A stretch of 64,000 nucleotides of DNA. Source: Streptomyces liliifuscus. GTDB lineage: Bacteria > Actinomycetota > Actinomycetes > Streptomycetales > Streptomycetaceae. The translations under genes were made by a program, and so were the position numbers. The stretch is from assembly GCF_016598615.1 (NCBI RefSeq), contig NZ_CP066831.1, positions 10,726,001 through 10,790,000 of the forward strand. The letters run 5' to 3'. Below, one piece after another: positions 8,353 to 17,382 of this stretch (positions are counted from its first letter, which is position 1; every line of letters begins with the position of its first letter). The notes below the pieces were generated by a model. The model had not been told where the DNA came from. It searched no databases and was given only the letters and a program-made list of their open reading frames with translations.

Positions 8353-10461
8353 TCAATCGGGAGTGCGGCCGGTGTGCGCTTGGCCCACGGTGCCCTCGAC
8401 ACCGCGGACCGCTGTCAGGGCGAGGTCCGAGAGAGCCGGTTCCGTTCCCGTGGTGACCTGTATGGCGCGGGGCTCGTGCCCTTTGGCCGACACGACCAGC
8501 ATGTGCGAGCCGGGTTCCGCCGATGCAAGCTCGTACGTACCGTCCTGGCCCGATCTGGCGATGGCCTTCTGGTGGCCGTAGCGGTCGACGAGTGTGAGGG
8601 TGGCGTGGGCCAGCGGCTCGCCGGAACCGTCCCGTACTGTGCCGCGCAGTTCCAGGGCGGGTGGCTTGGCCGAGCCGACCTCGGCGGCTGTCCGAGTGGG
8701 CGCCGCGGCAGTCGGCGTCCCGGGTGTCGGCGAGTGGGGAGACGCCTTGCCGCGGCCACGGATCAGTGAAGCGGCCGCAGCGGCCAGGGACATGGCGATG
8801 GCGAGGGAGAACACTATGACCAGACCGTCGTGGAACGGCTGCGAGATCAGGTGGGGGAAGAACTCACGCCCGGTGAGGTGCGCCGAGGCAGTCGGCGAGA
8901 GGTGGGCGAGGGCGTCCGGGCCGAGCAGGTGCTGGATCGGGTTGTAGCCGAGGAAGGCCGCGAACAGGACGCCCACCGGGGGCAGTTCGGCGACCGTGTG
9001 CGCGGCGTGTGCCGGGACGCCCTGGGCGGTGAGGCCCGCACTCAGGGTGTGCGGCAGCGTGCCGGAGAGCCCGGCCACCATGAGCGAGAAGAACACGCCC
9101 ATGGACAGCACCATGCCGGCGTTCTGGAATGTGGCGCGCATGCCGGAGGCGGCACCACGGGCGTCGGCCGGGACGTTCGACATGATGATCGACGTGTTCG
9201 GCGCCGCGAAGAGACCGCCGCCGAGCCCGTTGAGGAAGATCAGCGCGGCGAAGATCCCGTACGAGAAGTCGCTGGGCAGCATGAGCAGTCCGGCGAACGA
9301 CGCCGCCATCACCGCGAATCCGGACGCGGCGAACAGCCGCGCGCCGAACCGGTCGGACAGTACTCCCGAGATCGGCCCGGCGAGCAGGAAGCCTGCGGTC
9401 AGCGGCAGCATGTAGATGCCCGCCCACAGTGGGGTGTCGGCGTAGTCGTAGCCGTGCAGGGGAAGCCAGATGCCCTGCAGCCAGATGATGAGCATGAACT
9501 GCAGGCCGCCGCGCGCGATCGACCCCAGCAGAGTGGCCGCGTTGCCGCCCGCGAACGCCGCGTTGCGGAACAGGTGCAACGGGAACATCGGCTCGGCGAC
9601 CCTTGTCTCGACCACGCAGAAGACCGCGAGCATGGCCACGCCGCCGATCAGCCCGGCCAGCACCCACGGGTTGGTCCAGCCCATGGTGTGACCGCCGTAG
9701 GGCTGGATGCCGTAGGTGATACCCGCGAGCAGGGCACTCAGCCCGACGGCGAAGGTGATGTTGCCCCACCAGTCCATCCGCCCCGGCCTGCGCACACCGG
9801 TCTCGTGCAGCGACTTGTACGCCCACACCGTGCCGAGCAGGCCGATGGGCACGTTGACCCAGAAGACCGAGCGCCAGTTCCACGTCACGAGGGCCCCGCC
9901 CAGCACCAGGCCGATGAACGACCCGGCGATGCCCGCCACCATGTTGACGCCCAGAGCCATGCCGCGCTGACGGGCGGGAAAGGCGTCGGTGAGGATGGCC
10001 GCGGAGTTGGCCATCAGCATCGAGCCGCCGACAGCCTGCACGATGCGCCAGCCGATCAGCCACAGCGCCCCGCTCCCGCCGTGGAAGGGGTCGAGGGACA
10101 GGACCACCGAGGTGAGCGTGAAGATCAGGAAGCCGGCGTTGTAGATGCGGACCCGGCCCATCATGTCCCCGAGCCGGCCGAGGGCGACCACCAGCACCGC
10201 GGTGACGAGCATGTAGCCCATCAGCATCCACAGCAGATAGCTCACGTTCGCGGGCTCCAGCGGATCCAGTCGGATACCGGTGAAGATCCCGGGCAGCGAG
10301 ATCAGCACGATCGAGCTGTTGATCGTGGCCAGCAGCATGCCCACGGTGGTGTTGGTCAGTGCGACCCACTTGTAACGGGGATGATCCACGCCGATCCACG
10401 CTCTGCGGTTGCCGTTCCCGGGTTCGGCGCCTGCGGGTATGTGGGACTGCTCGGCGGTCAT
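8353..10461 (-). CDS. DHA2/EmrB-type MFS efflux transporter with C-terminal carboxypeptidase-regulatory-like domain
   Basis: 702 residues. Residues 30 to about 560 form a 14-helix drug:H+ antiporter (motif A-like ALGRLGDMMGRVRIYNAG; GWRIVQAVGGSMLMANSAAILTDAFP). After a Pro/Ala/Thr linker, the last 90 residues (LELRGTVRDGSGEPLAHATLTLVD...GSHMLVVSAKGHEP) match the prealbumin-like fold called CarboxypepD_reg. That tail is unusual for DHA2 pumps, which normally stop near residue 500-550. It is predicted to export drugs or lipophilic compounds. It overlaps the MarR gene upstream by 4 bp, so the two are cotranscribed and probably autoregulated. Confidence 0.93.
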   Translation of the reverse strand: MTAEQSHIPAGAEPGNGNRRAWIGVDHPRYKWVALTNTTVGMLLATINSSIVLISLPGIFTGIRLDPLEPANVSYLLWMLMGYMLVTAVLVVALGRLGDMMGRVRIYNAGFLIFTLTSVVLSLDPFHGGSGALWLIGWRIVQAVGGSMLMANSAAILTDAFPARQRGMALGVNMVAGIAGSFIGLVLGGALVTWNWRSVFWVNVPIGLLGTVWAYKSLHETGVRRPGRMDWWGNITFAVGLSALLAGITYGIQPYGGHTMGWTNPWVLAGLIGGVAMLAVFCVVETRVAEPMFPLHLFRNAAFAGGNAATLLGSIARGGLQFMLIIWLQGIWLPLHGYDYADTPLWAGIYMLPLTAGFLLAGPISGVLSDRFGARLFAASGFAVMAASFAGLLMLPSDFSYGIFAALIFLNGLGGGLFAAPNTSIIMSNVPADARGAASGMRATFQNAGMVLSMGVFFSLMVAGLSGTLPHTLSAGLTAQGVPAHAAHTVAELPPVGVLFAAFLGYNPIQHLLGPDALAHLSPTASAHLTGREFFPHLISQPFHDGLVIVFSLAIAMSLAAAAASLIRGRGKASPHSPTPGTPTAAAPTRTAAEVGSAKPPALELRGTVRDGSGEPLAHATLTLVDRYGHQKAIARSGQDGTYELASAEPGSHMLVVSAKGHEPRAIQVTTGTEPALSDLALTAVRGVEGTVGQAHTGRTPD

Positions 10462-10958
10462 CGCTCGCTCCCGGTGTTGCGCTGTTCGAGGAGGGGACTC
10501 TGCTGTGTGCCGTCCTGGAGCATCCGCTGCACCAGCGGCAGGGCGGTCCGCATCGCGGTTGCCAGGGCTTGCTGCTCTTCGTCGGGGAGGGTGGACAGCA
10601 GGGTGGCCAAGCGGGTGTCACGCTCTTGTCGGCGCTCGGCGAGAATCGCCCGCCCGGTGTCCGTGATGGCGACCAGGGTGACCCGGCCGTCCTCCGGGTC
10701 GTCGATGCGCAGTGCCAGCTCCTGCCGTTCCAAGCGCTGCACCAGCTGGGTCATCGACGGCTGTGTGACGCCTTCCGCCGCTGCCAGCGCGGTCAGCCGG
10801 GCCGGACCCTCCCGCTCCAGCCGGGCGAGGGCGGAGGCGGCGGTGAAGCTCATACCCCGCCGGTCCGTCACGGCCCTGACCACGACAGAAGCCAGGTCGG
10901 CCAGCGCCCGCGCGGTTTCCTGGAGGCGGTCCTCCGAGTGCGACTGATCCACAGTCAT
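10458..10958 (-). CDS. MarR-family transcriptional regulator
   Basis: 166 residues with the MarR winged helix: LARLEREGPARLTALAAAEGVTQPSMTQLVQRLERQEL, followed by the wing DDPEDGRVTLVAITDTGRAILAERR. First gene of a two-gene unit with the DHA2 transporter (4-bp overlap), the classic arrangement of a ligand-responsive repressor controlling a multidrug pump. The ligand is unknown. Confidence 0.92.
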   Translation of the reverse strand: MTVDQSHSEDRLQETARALADLASVVVRAVTDRRGMSFTAASALARLEREGPARLTALAAAEGVTQPSMTQLVQRLERQELALRIDDPEDGRVTLVAITDTGRAILAERRQERDTRLATLLSTLPDEEQQALATAMRTALPLVQRMLQDGTQQSPLLEQRNTGSER

Positions 10959-11109
10959 CAGTATCGCGCATTTACATAGGCACCCTATGAAAAATGGGTA
11001 AGAAGAATCTCCGGCCGAGGCATGGGGTCGAAGGCCGGCTTCGACACGGCAGAAACACGCGTCGATACGAGCAGCGCTGAAGCCTTTCGAACGATCCGAG
11101 TCGGCAAGC
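10959..11109. other. Promoter-side intergenic region upstream of marR-type gene
   Basis: AT-richer stretch containing the sequence ATTTACATAGGCACCCTATGAAAAATGGG, read here as TACATAGG next to CCTATG around 10973-10989. The imperfect dyad CATAGG-cac-CCTATG (10975-10989) fits a MarR-type operator overlapping the promoter of the minus-strand operon. No gene is seen here. Confidence 0.5.
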
Positions 11110-11536
11110 GTGAAGCCCTTGGCGGCTGGACACGTCCTCGTGATGGCCGCATGGGAAAGTGAAGCTCCAGCGAATCAAATCGAGGACGAGCCGAGTTCGC
11201 CCGGGTCCTCGTCTCCGCAGCGCCCCGCGGCACAGGCAGAACCGAACCCCCATCTCGACGACCGCGGTGCGACGGACTCCGGGGCGCCGGAGCCGAAGGC
11301 CATGCGAATCGGCCGGATCATGGCCGCCATCGTGACGGTCGCCGCCGCGTTCGGCGGACTGGTCCTGGGCTGTAGAGCCGAACAGCGCGACGCAAGAGCG
11401 GAACAGCGTGAGATCAACGCGGAGCAGCGGAGGGACCGTCTCCCGTTCGGAATGGAAACCCGATTCTGCCAAGGTCGCATGGGTGGACACGGAGAGGTGG
11501 AACCTGGCTCCGAAGGACTCGCCGGGCTGCGCATGA
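11110..11536 (+). pseudogene. Possible frameshifted remnant of a membrane-anchored hypothetical protein
   Basis: A GTG-initiated frame gives an acidic Pro/Ser-rich stretch, one membrane helix (MRIGRIMAAIVTVAAAFGGLVLG) and a charged segment AEQRDARAEQREINAEQRRDRLPFG. At about 11455 the sense appears to move into the next frame, which reads DSAKVAWVDTERWNLAPKD and stops at 11536. The TM-plus-EQR layout is like that of small Streptomyces membrane proteins I recall but cannot name. The original frame continues without recognisable content to 11721. It could instead be intact but atypical, or not coding. Confidence 0.35.
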
Positions 11537-11686
11537 ATGCGGCGGACCGTTCGCACTGGTCACGATCTCGTCCTGGGCAGGCGTCAGTTGCGTTTGGCGG
11601 CGCGCTCGGTGCGGTCGAAGAGCAGCTGGCGGGCAGGGGCAGCTCCGCCGGGACTCACCGTCGGTTCTCGGTCGGGCCGTACACCC

Positions 11687-12631
11687 CTACAAGGCTGCTC
11701 GCCGGAGCGCCTGTTGCCTGAGTTGCCACACGCCCTCAAGCCGCGACAGCGTCGTTCGGGGCTGTTGTCGTAGGAAGGCTTCACGCCGGGCCGCGAGCGT
11801 GGCGCGGAGGTGGCTCTTGGCGTCGCAGCGCCGGTCCGCCGTGGCGGCAGCGCGCTGGTCGCGGTCGAGCGAGGCGGGGCTGACCCCAGGGGTGGCCTTG
11901 GCCCTCAGCGAATGGATCAAGGCCGCGGGGGTCTGTGCCCTGATTCCGTCCGTCACCATGCAACGCTGCCACCGGCCGAGTGCCGCCTGATATCGGCGGT
12001 CGTGCGCCAGGTAGCCGTTGAGGAGTTCGTTCACGTCCTGCGGCACGAGGACGTCTTCGAACGCGGCGCGAACACTGCCGTACAGGTGGGCCTGTGTCCC
12101 GGCCGTGCAGCCGCCGGTGGCGTAGGACCCCTTGTCGCCACTGGGCAGTATCAGGGGGGCCGCCTGGTCGGCCGGCCCGTTGAGAGCGGTGACGTAGCGG
12201 TCCTGTTCGGCGGAGGGCAGGGAACGCACGTACTGGTCCTGTGCGGGTTCGCCCGAGCCGTCGCCCCCCTTGAGGGACACCCCGTAGCTGGGCGATGAGC
12301 CGGATCCGAGCACGTCGGCCGTGGTGACCCCGGCCGACGGCTCCGGGCCCGCGCTCGTGATCAGGTACCGCAGGCCCAGCTTCCGCATGCACCGCTGATC
12401 CAGCACCTGTTGGGCGTTGAACAGCCGCCAGCTCTGCCGCAGCGTGGTGGCGTCGTTGGTGAGTACCGCGGCCGCGCGATCGAGGGTCCGCGCCGAGGGC
12501 GCCGCGGGGTCCGGCCGGGAAGCCGTGCCCGCGGCGCATCCGGCGACGCAGATCAGGACTGTGGCCAACGCCATCACGGAGACAAGGGTTGCCGTATCAC
12601 GGACGGTCATCCGTCGCGAAGGGTGGTTCAT
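11687..12631 (-). CDS. Putative lipoprotein of unknown function
   Basis: 314 residues from the ATG of MNHPSRRMTV. A signal segment leads to a lipobox VAGCAAG near residue 33. The mature part is helical and rich in Arg/Ala, with conserved-looking pieces QQVLDQRCMRKLGLRY, LYGSVRAAFEDVLVPQDVNELLNGYL and ALGRWQRCMVTDG. The cysteines in QRCMRKLG and WQRCM may pair. Streptomyces genomes have related secreted proteins without a known role. The downstream neighbour on the same strand is only an intergenic region. Function cannot be assigned. Confidence 0.7.
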   Translation of the reverse strand: MNHPSRRMTVRDTATLVSVMALATVLICVAGCAAGTASRPDPAAPSARTLDRAAAVLTNDATTLRQSWRLFNAQQVLDQRCMRKLGLRYLITSAGPEPSAGVTTADVLGSGSSPSYGVSLKGGDGSGEPAQDQYVRSLPSAEQDRYVTALNGPADQAAPLILPSGDKGSYATGGCTAGTQAHLYGSVRAAFEDVLVPQDVNELLNGYLAHDRRYQAALGRWQRCMVTDGIRAQTPAALIHSLRAKATPGVSPASLDRDQRAAATADRRCDAKSHLRATLAARREAFLRQQPRTTLSRLEGVWQLRQQALRRAAL

Positions 12632-12670
12632 GGTCAGCCTGCCAGTCATCTGCTCGCCGGTAGGGACGGT

Positions 12671-13201
12671 TCAGTAGTGGCAGTTCCAGGTCCACTGGTT
12701 GCTGGAGATCTTGTCGTTGATGTTCTGCGCCGCGTTGTCGTTCCAGTGCACTTGAGTGAAGTAGGGGTGGCGCCAGCCCTTCGGGAGGCAGCGTGAATTG
12801 CCGTGGTCATGCCCCGGTTCATTCCAGACAACGACGCCCATGCCGCTCGTGCCGTTGTTGAAGCCCGACGAGGCGCAATTGGACCAGGTGCCCGACGGAC
12901 AAGCGGACTGGAAGAAGCTGCCCCAGCTGAGGTTGGATTCCTTGAACTGGCCCCGTGGTCCTTCGTAGTCGCCGTCGACCCAGACGCAGAAGTACGTCAA
13001 CGGACAGTCGGTCCAGGCCATCGGCGACACATCGGACGAGCCGCTCCTTGACCCGGGATCCGCAGTGGCAGCCTCGGCGGCGACCGGCGACGAGAACTCC
13101 CGGTCGAGGTCGGCCGCCTGCGCGGTACCGGGGATGGCGGTCAGGGCCAGCGCGGTGACGCCAACGGTCGCGACAGCAGTGGCGATTCTGGTCTTGATCA
13201 C
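12671..13201 (-). CDS. Secreted peptidase-inhibitor I36-like protein
   Basis: 176 residues from a GTG placed 7 nt after AAGGAGAA. A Sec signal peptide ends about AQAAD. The mature part begins with an acidic spacer and then CPLTYFCVWVDGDYEGPRGQFKESNLSW, the pattern of the I36/gamma-crystallin-like inhibitor family of Streptomyces (Cys...FC-x-W...Y-x-G). Further cysteines follow in QSACPSGTWSNCASSG. Secreted and likely disulfide-rich. A protease inhibitor role is the family assignment, not shown here. The gene is next to the lipoprotein gene, 39 bp apart, so they may be cotranscribed. Confidence 0.75.
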   Translation of the reverse strand: MIKTRIATAVATVGVTALALTAIPGTAQAADLDREFSSPVAAEAATADPGSRSGSSDVSPMAWTDCPLTYFCVWVDGDYEGPRGQFKESNLSWGSFFQSACPSGTWSNCASSGFNNGTSGMGVVVWNEPGHDHGNSRCLPKGWRHPYFTQVHWNDNAAQNINDKISSNQWTWNCHY

Positions 13202-13994
13202 TGGTTCTCCTTGGTTGTGTGGTGGTGCCGGTCGTGGCAAGGGTGCCGATGCGGGCGCACTCGGTTTTGGCGACGGCCGTGCGTACTTTCTGCCGCCGAC
13301 GCGTTGCGGTGTCCGGCACCGATTGCTGGTTGTCCAGGCGGCCGGCCTTGGCAGGTACCGGGCGCGCGATTCGCCTCGATGTCAGGGCGGCCCGTCGTTC
13401 ACACGGCGTGACGTGACTGTGGGCAGGAACCTTCTGTAGACCTTGATTCACTGGCCAGAGTGGGCCTGCTGGCGTAGATAGCAGCCCGGCGCATGGTGCC
13501 TTGACTGCCGCGGACATCGACTGGGAGGTCAGAGTCCTTCAGCCCGCTCCTCCCCAATGGTTGCGGGCTTCGGACGATCGAAGCCTTCGGTCTTCATTCA
13601 TGGTTGCTCTTGAAAATGACCGTAGTCACGATCCCTGACTTCCTGGCACCACTACGCGCATCGTGGCCCCCCAGTTCGTGCACAACGCGGCGGTGGAGTG
13701 TCCGTTTGGCTGTGTACGTGGGTTGCGGCTCTGGTCCACTTCGTGGGCTCTGTCGCTGATTTGAGGGTGCGCGGCCACTGCGGATGGGCGGGCATCACCT
13801 GTCGCATTGTTCGGCAGTTGTTTGTTCGGCACCGGTACCCCGAACGCGAACAACGTCTGGGCCGCTACACCTGGAGGACGTTCCAGCCGCGGCAGCCACG
13901 TTGCGGGTCGTTTCAACGGAACGCTGAACAGGAGCCGAAACCGTGGACGGTCCGTCCGTGACGAGTCCCGTCGCCGTCAGTTCAAGGGGTACGC
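13202..13994. other. 793-bp region without a supported gene
   Basis: Short open frames exist on both strands but none has a convincing start, RBS, codon bias or recognisable product. The region is somewhat less GC-biased at third positions than neighbouring genes. It carries the divergent upstream regions of the I36-like gene (minus) and the small secreted protein gene at 13995 (plus). No RNA gene or repeat was recognised. Confidence 0.6.
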
Positions 13995-14300
13995 ATGAAG
14001 AAGGCAAACCTGGCCAAACAGATGACCACCATGGCCGCCGCGCTCGTCACGGCCGGGGTGTTGTCAGTCGGCGCAGCCGAAGGCACCGCGGCCGCCGCGC
14101 CTGTCGCGGAACCGTGCGGGTTCTATGAGACCTCGACGTCCGCGTACTACCGGCACTGTGGGTCGACCACCATCGAGATCAGGGTCGACTACTGGAACAA
14201 CACGTCAGGGTACGAGTGCGTGGGACCGTGGAGCACGATGTACCTCGGCCGGAAGGTCGACGTCGACTACGCCGTATACCAACACGTCGGGTGCCCCTGA
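13995..14300 (+). CDS. Small secreted protein, DUF6355-like
   Basis: 101 residues. A signal peptide (MKKANLAKQMTTMAAALVTAG...AAAAP) is followed by a compact mature domain of about 65 residues, CGFYETSTSAYYRHCGST, IEIRVDYWN, YECVGPWSTMYLGR and a terminal VGCP. There are four cysteines and many aromatic residues. It resembles, from memory, the family annotated as DUF6355 natural-product biosynthesis protein; that name does not establish a role. The start is fixed by the signal peptide. It is followed after 55 bp by an AraC-type gene. Confidence 0.75.
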   Translation: MKKANLAKQMTTMAAALVTAGVLSVGAAEGTAAAAPVAEPCGFYETSTSAYYRHCGSTTIEIRVDYWNNTSGYECVGPWSTMYLGRKVDVDYAVYQHVGCP

Positions 14301-14355
14301 CAACCCCACCGCGATCAGCGCGTGGAAGTGGACAATGCCAAGGGGGTGCGCCGGC

Positions 14356-15285
14356 GTGACGGAGAGCAAGGGTTTCCGTTTAACGGGAACGGAGTCGTTC
14401 GAGGCAGCGGTCTCGTCCTTGTTCGGTTCGCTGCGGGTGACGGATCCTGGCCCACCGGCGTTCCAGGCCGTGGTCGACCACGTAGCCATCGGGGCAGTGA
14501 TCGTGGCCCGCATCCAAGCCGCTGCCGCGACGGTGACACGGGACATCCAGTGCATCACTTCCACCGACGTGGAGTGGATGCACCTCACACTGCATCGCCG
14601 CGGCCCGGTCGCGGTGACCCAGGACGATCGGACCAGCGCGCTGAGACCGGGTGAGCTGTTCGCCTGTGACAACACCCGGCCCTACCGGATCATCGGTGCC
14701 GAGCCCAGCGATATGACCGTGCTCTGTGTTCCCCGTGCGAGTCTCGGCAAGCGGGCGGACTGCATGGGCCGGCGTACGGCACTTCCCATATCCGCACAGG
14801 ACGGTATCGGCAGGCTTCTCGGCTGCGCCCTGTCCGGGATGGACGAGGACCTCCCCCGTCAGGGTGTGGCGCGCACATATCTGGCCGACGCGCTCACCGC
14901 GCTCCTGCTCGCTGCTTTCGTCGACACCACCCCCGAGAGGGCCTCCGTCGCGAGCGATCTTGTCGATCGAATCCGCGTCTATGTGCTGGCCCACCTTGGC
15001 GACCCCCTGCTCGGTGCTGAACGAGTCGCACGTCGGCACCACATCTCGGTCCGCCACCTCCATGCGCTTTTCAAGGGCGGCGATCTGACCTTCGCCGCCT
15101 GGGTCAGGCATGAACGCCTGTTACGGATCCGCCGTGACCTGCTCGACCCTGCCTTCGCAGACCGCGCCACGGCCGCGATCGCGGCCCGGTGGGGAGTGCT
15201 CGACACCAAGCACCTCGGCCGGGCAATGAAGCGGGAGTTCGGCGAAACCGTCAGCGATTTACGCCGCGGGCAGCAGGATGGCTGA
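14356..15285 (+). CDS. AraC-family transcriptional regulator
   Basis: About 309 residues from a GTG placed 9 nt after AAGGGGG; an ATG at 14335 is an alternative. The N-terminal half resembles AraC-binding-like cupin domains (SALRPGELFACDNTRPYRI). The C-terminal 110 residues hold the double helix-turn-helix (LLGAERVARRHHISVRHLHALFKGG, then ATAAIAARWGVLDTKHLGRAMKREFGETVSDLRR). Such proteins usually activate nearby or metabolic genes. The target is unknown. It is cotranscriptional in orientation with the small secreted protein upstream. Confidence 0.88.
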   Translation: MTESKGFRLTGTESFEAAVSSLFGSLRVTDPGPPAFQAVVDHVAIGAVIVARIQAAAATVTRDIQCITSTDVEWMHLTLHRRGPVAVTQDDRTSALRPGELFACDNTRPYRIIGAEPSDMTVLCVPRASLGKRADCMGRRTALPISAQDGIGRLLGCALSGMDEDLPRQGVARTYLADALTALLLAAFVDTTPERASVASDLVDRIRVYVLAHLGDPLLGAERVARRHHISVRHLHALFKGGDLTFAAWVRHERLLRIRRDLLDPAFADRATAAIAARWGVLDTKHLGRAMKREFGETVSDLRRGQQDG

Positions 15286-15396
15286 GTGGGTGAGGTGTGG
15301 ATCGCTTCAAGAGAGGGTCCTGATCAGGCGCTGGCCAGCCGACCGTCGATCTCTGCTTGATGATCCGTAGAAGCGTCAAGACCGCTGAGTCCTACG

Positions 15397-16431
15397 ATGA
15401 AGGGCCCCGCCTTCCATTCGACCAGCAAGGGACGCCAGGCCGTGGACGTCGAGATATCCCCGTTCTTACGCGACACCGCCACCCAGTTCGGGACCGGCGT
15501 GGCCTACGCCCTGAAGGTCCTGGCCGGTCAGTTGGCCGACGACCCGGACATGGGTCGGCCCTCGGAGCTGCCCGGCATCCTCACCGTGACGGTGGACGGG
15601 GACCTGTTCGAGGACTGTCCCGCCCTGGCCATCGGCTACATTCGCGAGCCCGATCGGATCGAGATCCGGTACGTGAACCCGATCTCCTTCGCCGAGTCCG
15701 CCGAGTCCGCCGAGTCCGCCGGGTCAGCCGAGTCCGGCGAGCTCGTTGCGGGCGCCCAGGGCCGGGAGCAGCAGGAGGAGGAGCAGCGCGACGACCCTGC
15801 CACCGACGCGGTCACCGTACGGGAGGTCGCCGATGCCTGGCAGCGCATCACCGGTTGGCTGCAGCGCAACGCCCCCGATTCCTACGCCGCGCTCCGTGGT
15901 GGCGCCGGCCCCACCGCCATTGCCGCTCTGGAGGGCGACCTCGGCGTCCGGATACCCGTCGAGCTGCACGTCCTGTGGCTGCTGGCGGCGGGTGACGACG
16001 GGGCCAGTGGTGGGGGATGCCTTCCGGGTAATTGGGCTCTGATGACCCTGGACGCCGTGGCCGCCGCCTACCGGTTGAAGATGGACTCCCAGGCCCACCA
16101 GGACACCTTCGACACCGACCGACCCGCGGACGAGCGGATCACCGTGTGGAAGGCAACCTGGATTCCGGTTGTCGCCTTGGGCCCGGCTGACGCCACCTCG
16201 GGCCTGTACCTCGACGCCGCGACCGGCTACCTGGGCCGGTGGTCCCGCTACAACGAAGCCCCCGGCGAAGAACTCGACACGCTGGTCACCTACTTGGAAG
16301 AGGCCGCCGACATGCTCGAAGCCCCGGCCCTGGCCACGCGGGACAAGCCAGGCCTGATCGGTGGGGCGCTGGTGTGGGGCAGCAGTATCGACCCGGCACA
16401 GGAAGACCGGTGGCAGCCCTGGGACGGCTGA
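15397..16431 (+). CDS. SMI1/KNR4 (SUKH-type) domain protein with low-complexity linker
   Basis: 344 residues. Residues 1-95 are an unassigned domain. A linker then contains repeated Ala-Glu-Ser units encoded by tandem GCCGAGTCC repeats (about 15693-15735) and a Glu-rich stretch. Residues 150-340 look like an SMI1/KNR4 cell-wall-assembly/SUKH domain (ADAWQRITGWLQRN, GVRIPVELHVLWLLAAGDDG, WIPVVALGPADATSGLYLDAATG). SUKH proteins are often immunity proteins for contact-dependent toxins, but no toxin gene is adjacent. A GTG at 15442 could be the true start. Confidence 0.75.
   Translation: MKGPAFHSTSKGRQAVDVEISPFLRDTATQFGTGVAYALKVLAGQLADDPDMGRPSELPGILTVTVDGDLFEDCPALAIGYIREPDRIEIRYVNPISFAESAESAESAGSAESGELVAGAQGREQQEEEQRDDPATDAVTVREVADAWQRITGWLQRNAPDSYAALRGGAGPTAIAALEGDLGVRIPVELHVLWLLAAGDDGASGGGCLPGNWALMTLDAVAAAYRLKMDSQAHQDTFDTDRPADERITVWKATWIPVVALGPADATSGLYLDAATGYLGRWSRYNEAPGEELDTLVTYLEEAADMLEAPALATRDKPGLIGGALVWGSSIDPAQEDRWQPWDG
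15691..15736 (+). repeat. Short coding tandem repeat (GCCGAGTCC)
   Basis: Four near-identical 9-bp units and a degenerate fifth encode the Ser-Ala-Glu linker in the SMI1/KNR4 protein. Such a microsatellite may vary in copy number without shifting the frame. Confidence 0.7.
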
Positions 16432-16455
16432 CCACACCGGTCACGATCCCGTCGT

Positions 16456-17382
16456 TCAGTTGCTGACCAGCAGGCCCCGGCTGCGCAGTACCCGCCGCTC
16501 CAGCGGGCTGAAGATGAGCAGGTCGATGGCGATTCCGACGATCAGGATGAGGAGGATGGCGAGGAAGACCATGGACATGCTGTTGGCGGTGCGGCCGTTT
16601 TCCAGGAGCTGGCCGAGGCCGATGCCCAGGTCGGGTGAGGAGGCGATGATCTCGGCGGCCATGAGGGAGCGCCAGGAGAAGGCCCAGCCCTGTTTGAGGC
16701 CGGCGAGGTAGCCGGGGAGGGCGGCGGGGATCACGATGTGCCAGGTGCCGCGCAGTCCGGTGGCGCCGAGTGTGCGGCCGGCCCGCAGGTAGAGCGGGGG
16801 TACCTGGTCGACGCCGGAGACCAGCCCGTTGGCGATCGAGGGGACCGCGCCCAGCAGGATCACCGCGTACATCATCGAATTGTTGAGGCCCAGCCAGAGC
16901 ACAGCGGGTGGCACCCAGGCCACGGACGGCAGTGACTGGAGTCCGGACAGGATCGGGCCGATGGCGGCGCGGACGAATTTCACGCGGGCGACCAGCAGGC
17001 CCAGCGGCGTGCCGATCGCCAGGGCCATCAGGAAGCCGAGCAGGCCGCGGGAGACGCTGGTCCAGATGTACTCCAGCAAGGTGCCCTGTCGCCAGGCGTC
17101 GGTCAGCTCGTCCCAGACCGCGGACGGTGCGGGCAGCTTGTAGCTGTCGGTGACCTTCGCCCAGACCAGGACTTGCCAGACCACCAGCACCAGCGCCACG
17201 GCGACGACGGGCGGCAGCACCTTGCGTATCAGGGTCTCGCGTACCGGCGTACGGTCGACCCGCACCGTATCCAGCGCGTCGAGGCCGGCCTCAAGTCCCG
17301 CCAGATCGTGCGGGTCCTGGGACTGCCCGGCTGCCGGGGAGTCGTCCTTCTTGATGTCGACCCCGGGGTCAGTGCTGGCCAT
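16456..17382 (-). CDS. ssuC: Aliphatic sulfonate/taurine-type ABC permease
   Basis: 308 residues. A cytoplasmic N-terminus with acidic residues is followed by six hydrophobic segments and the BPD_transp_1 signature of the SsuC/TauC group (GYLAGLKQGWAFSWRSLMAAEIIASSPDLGIGLGQ). It overlaps the ATPase gene by 14 bp and is the last gene of a minus-strand importer operon with a family 9-like binding protein. It forms the membrane channel for sulfonate-type substrates. The assignment rests on family resemblance and the sulfur context; nitrate/bicarbonate-type permeases are the closest alternative. Confidence 0.88.
   Translation of the reverse strand: MASTDPGVDIKKDDSPAAGQSQDPHDLAGLEAGLDALDTVRVDRTPVRETLIRKVLPPVVAVALVLVVWQVLVWAKVTDSYKLPAPSAVWDELTDAWRQGTLLEYIWTSVSRGLLGFLMALAIGTPLGLLVARVKFVRAAIGPILSGLQSLPSVAWVPPAVLWLGLNNSMMYAVILLGAVPSIANGLVSGVDQVPPLYLRAGRTLGATGLRGTWHIVIPAALPGYLAGLKQGWAFSWRSLMAAEIIASSPDLGIGLGQLLENGRTANSMSMVFLAILLILIVGIAIDLLIFSPLERRVLRSRGLLVSN

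Noticed and set aside
8830..10947. 705-residue open frame antisense to the MFS transporter
   Set aside because: Arg/His/Gln-rich translation without motifs; shadow of the real minus-strand genes.
13626..13961. Small ORFs on both strands in the 13.2-14.0 kb gap
   Set aside because: No RBS, no homology, codon use unlike neighbouring genes.
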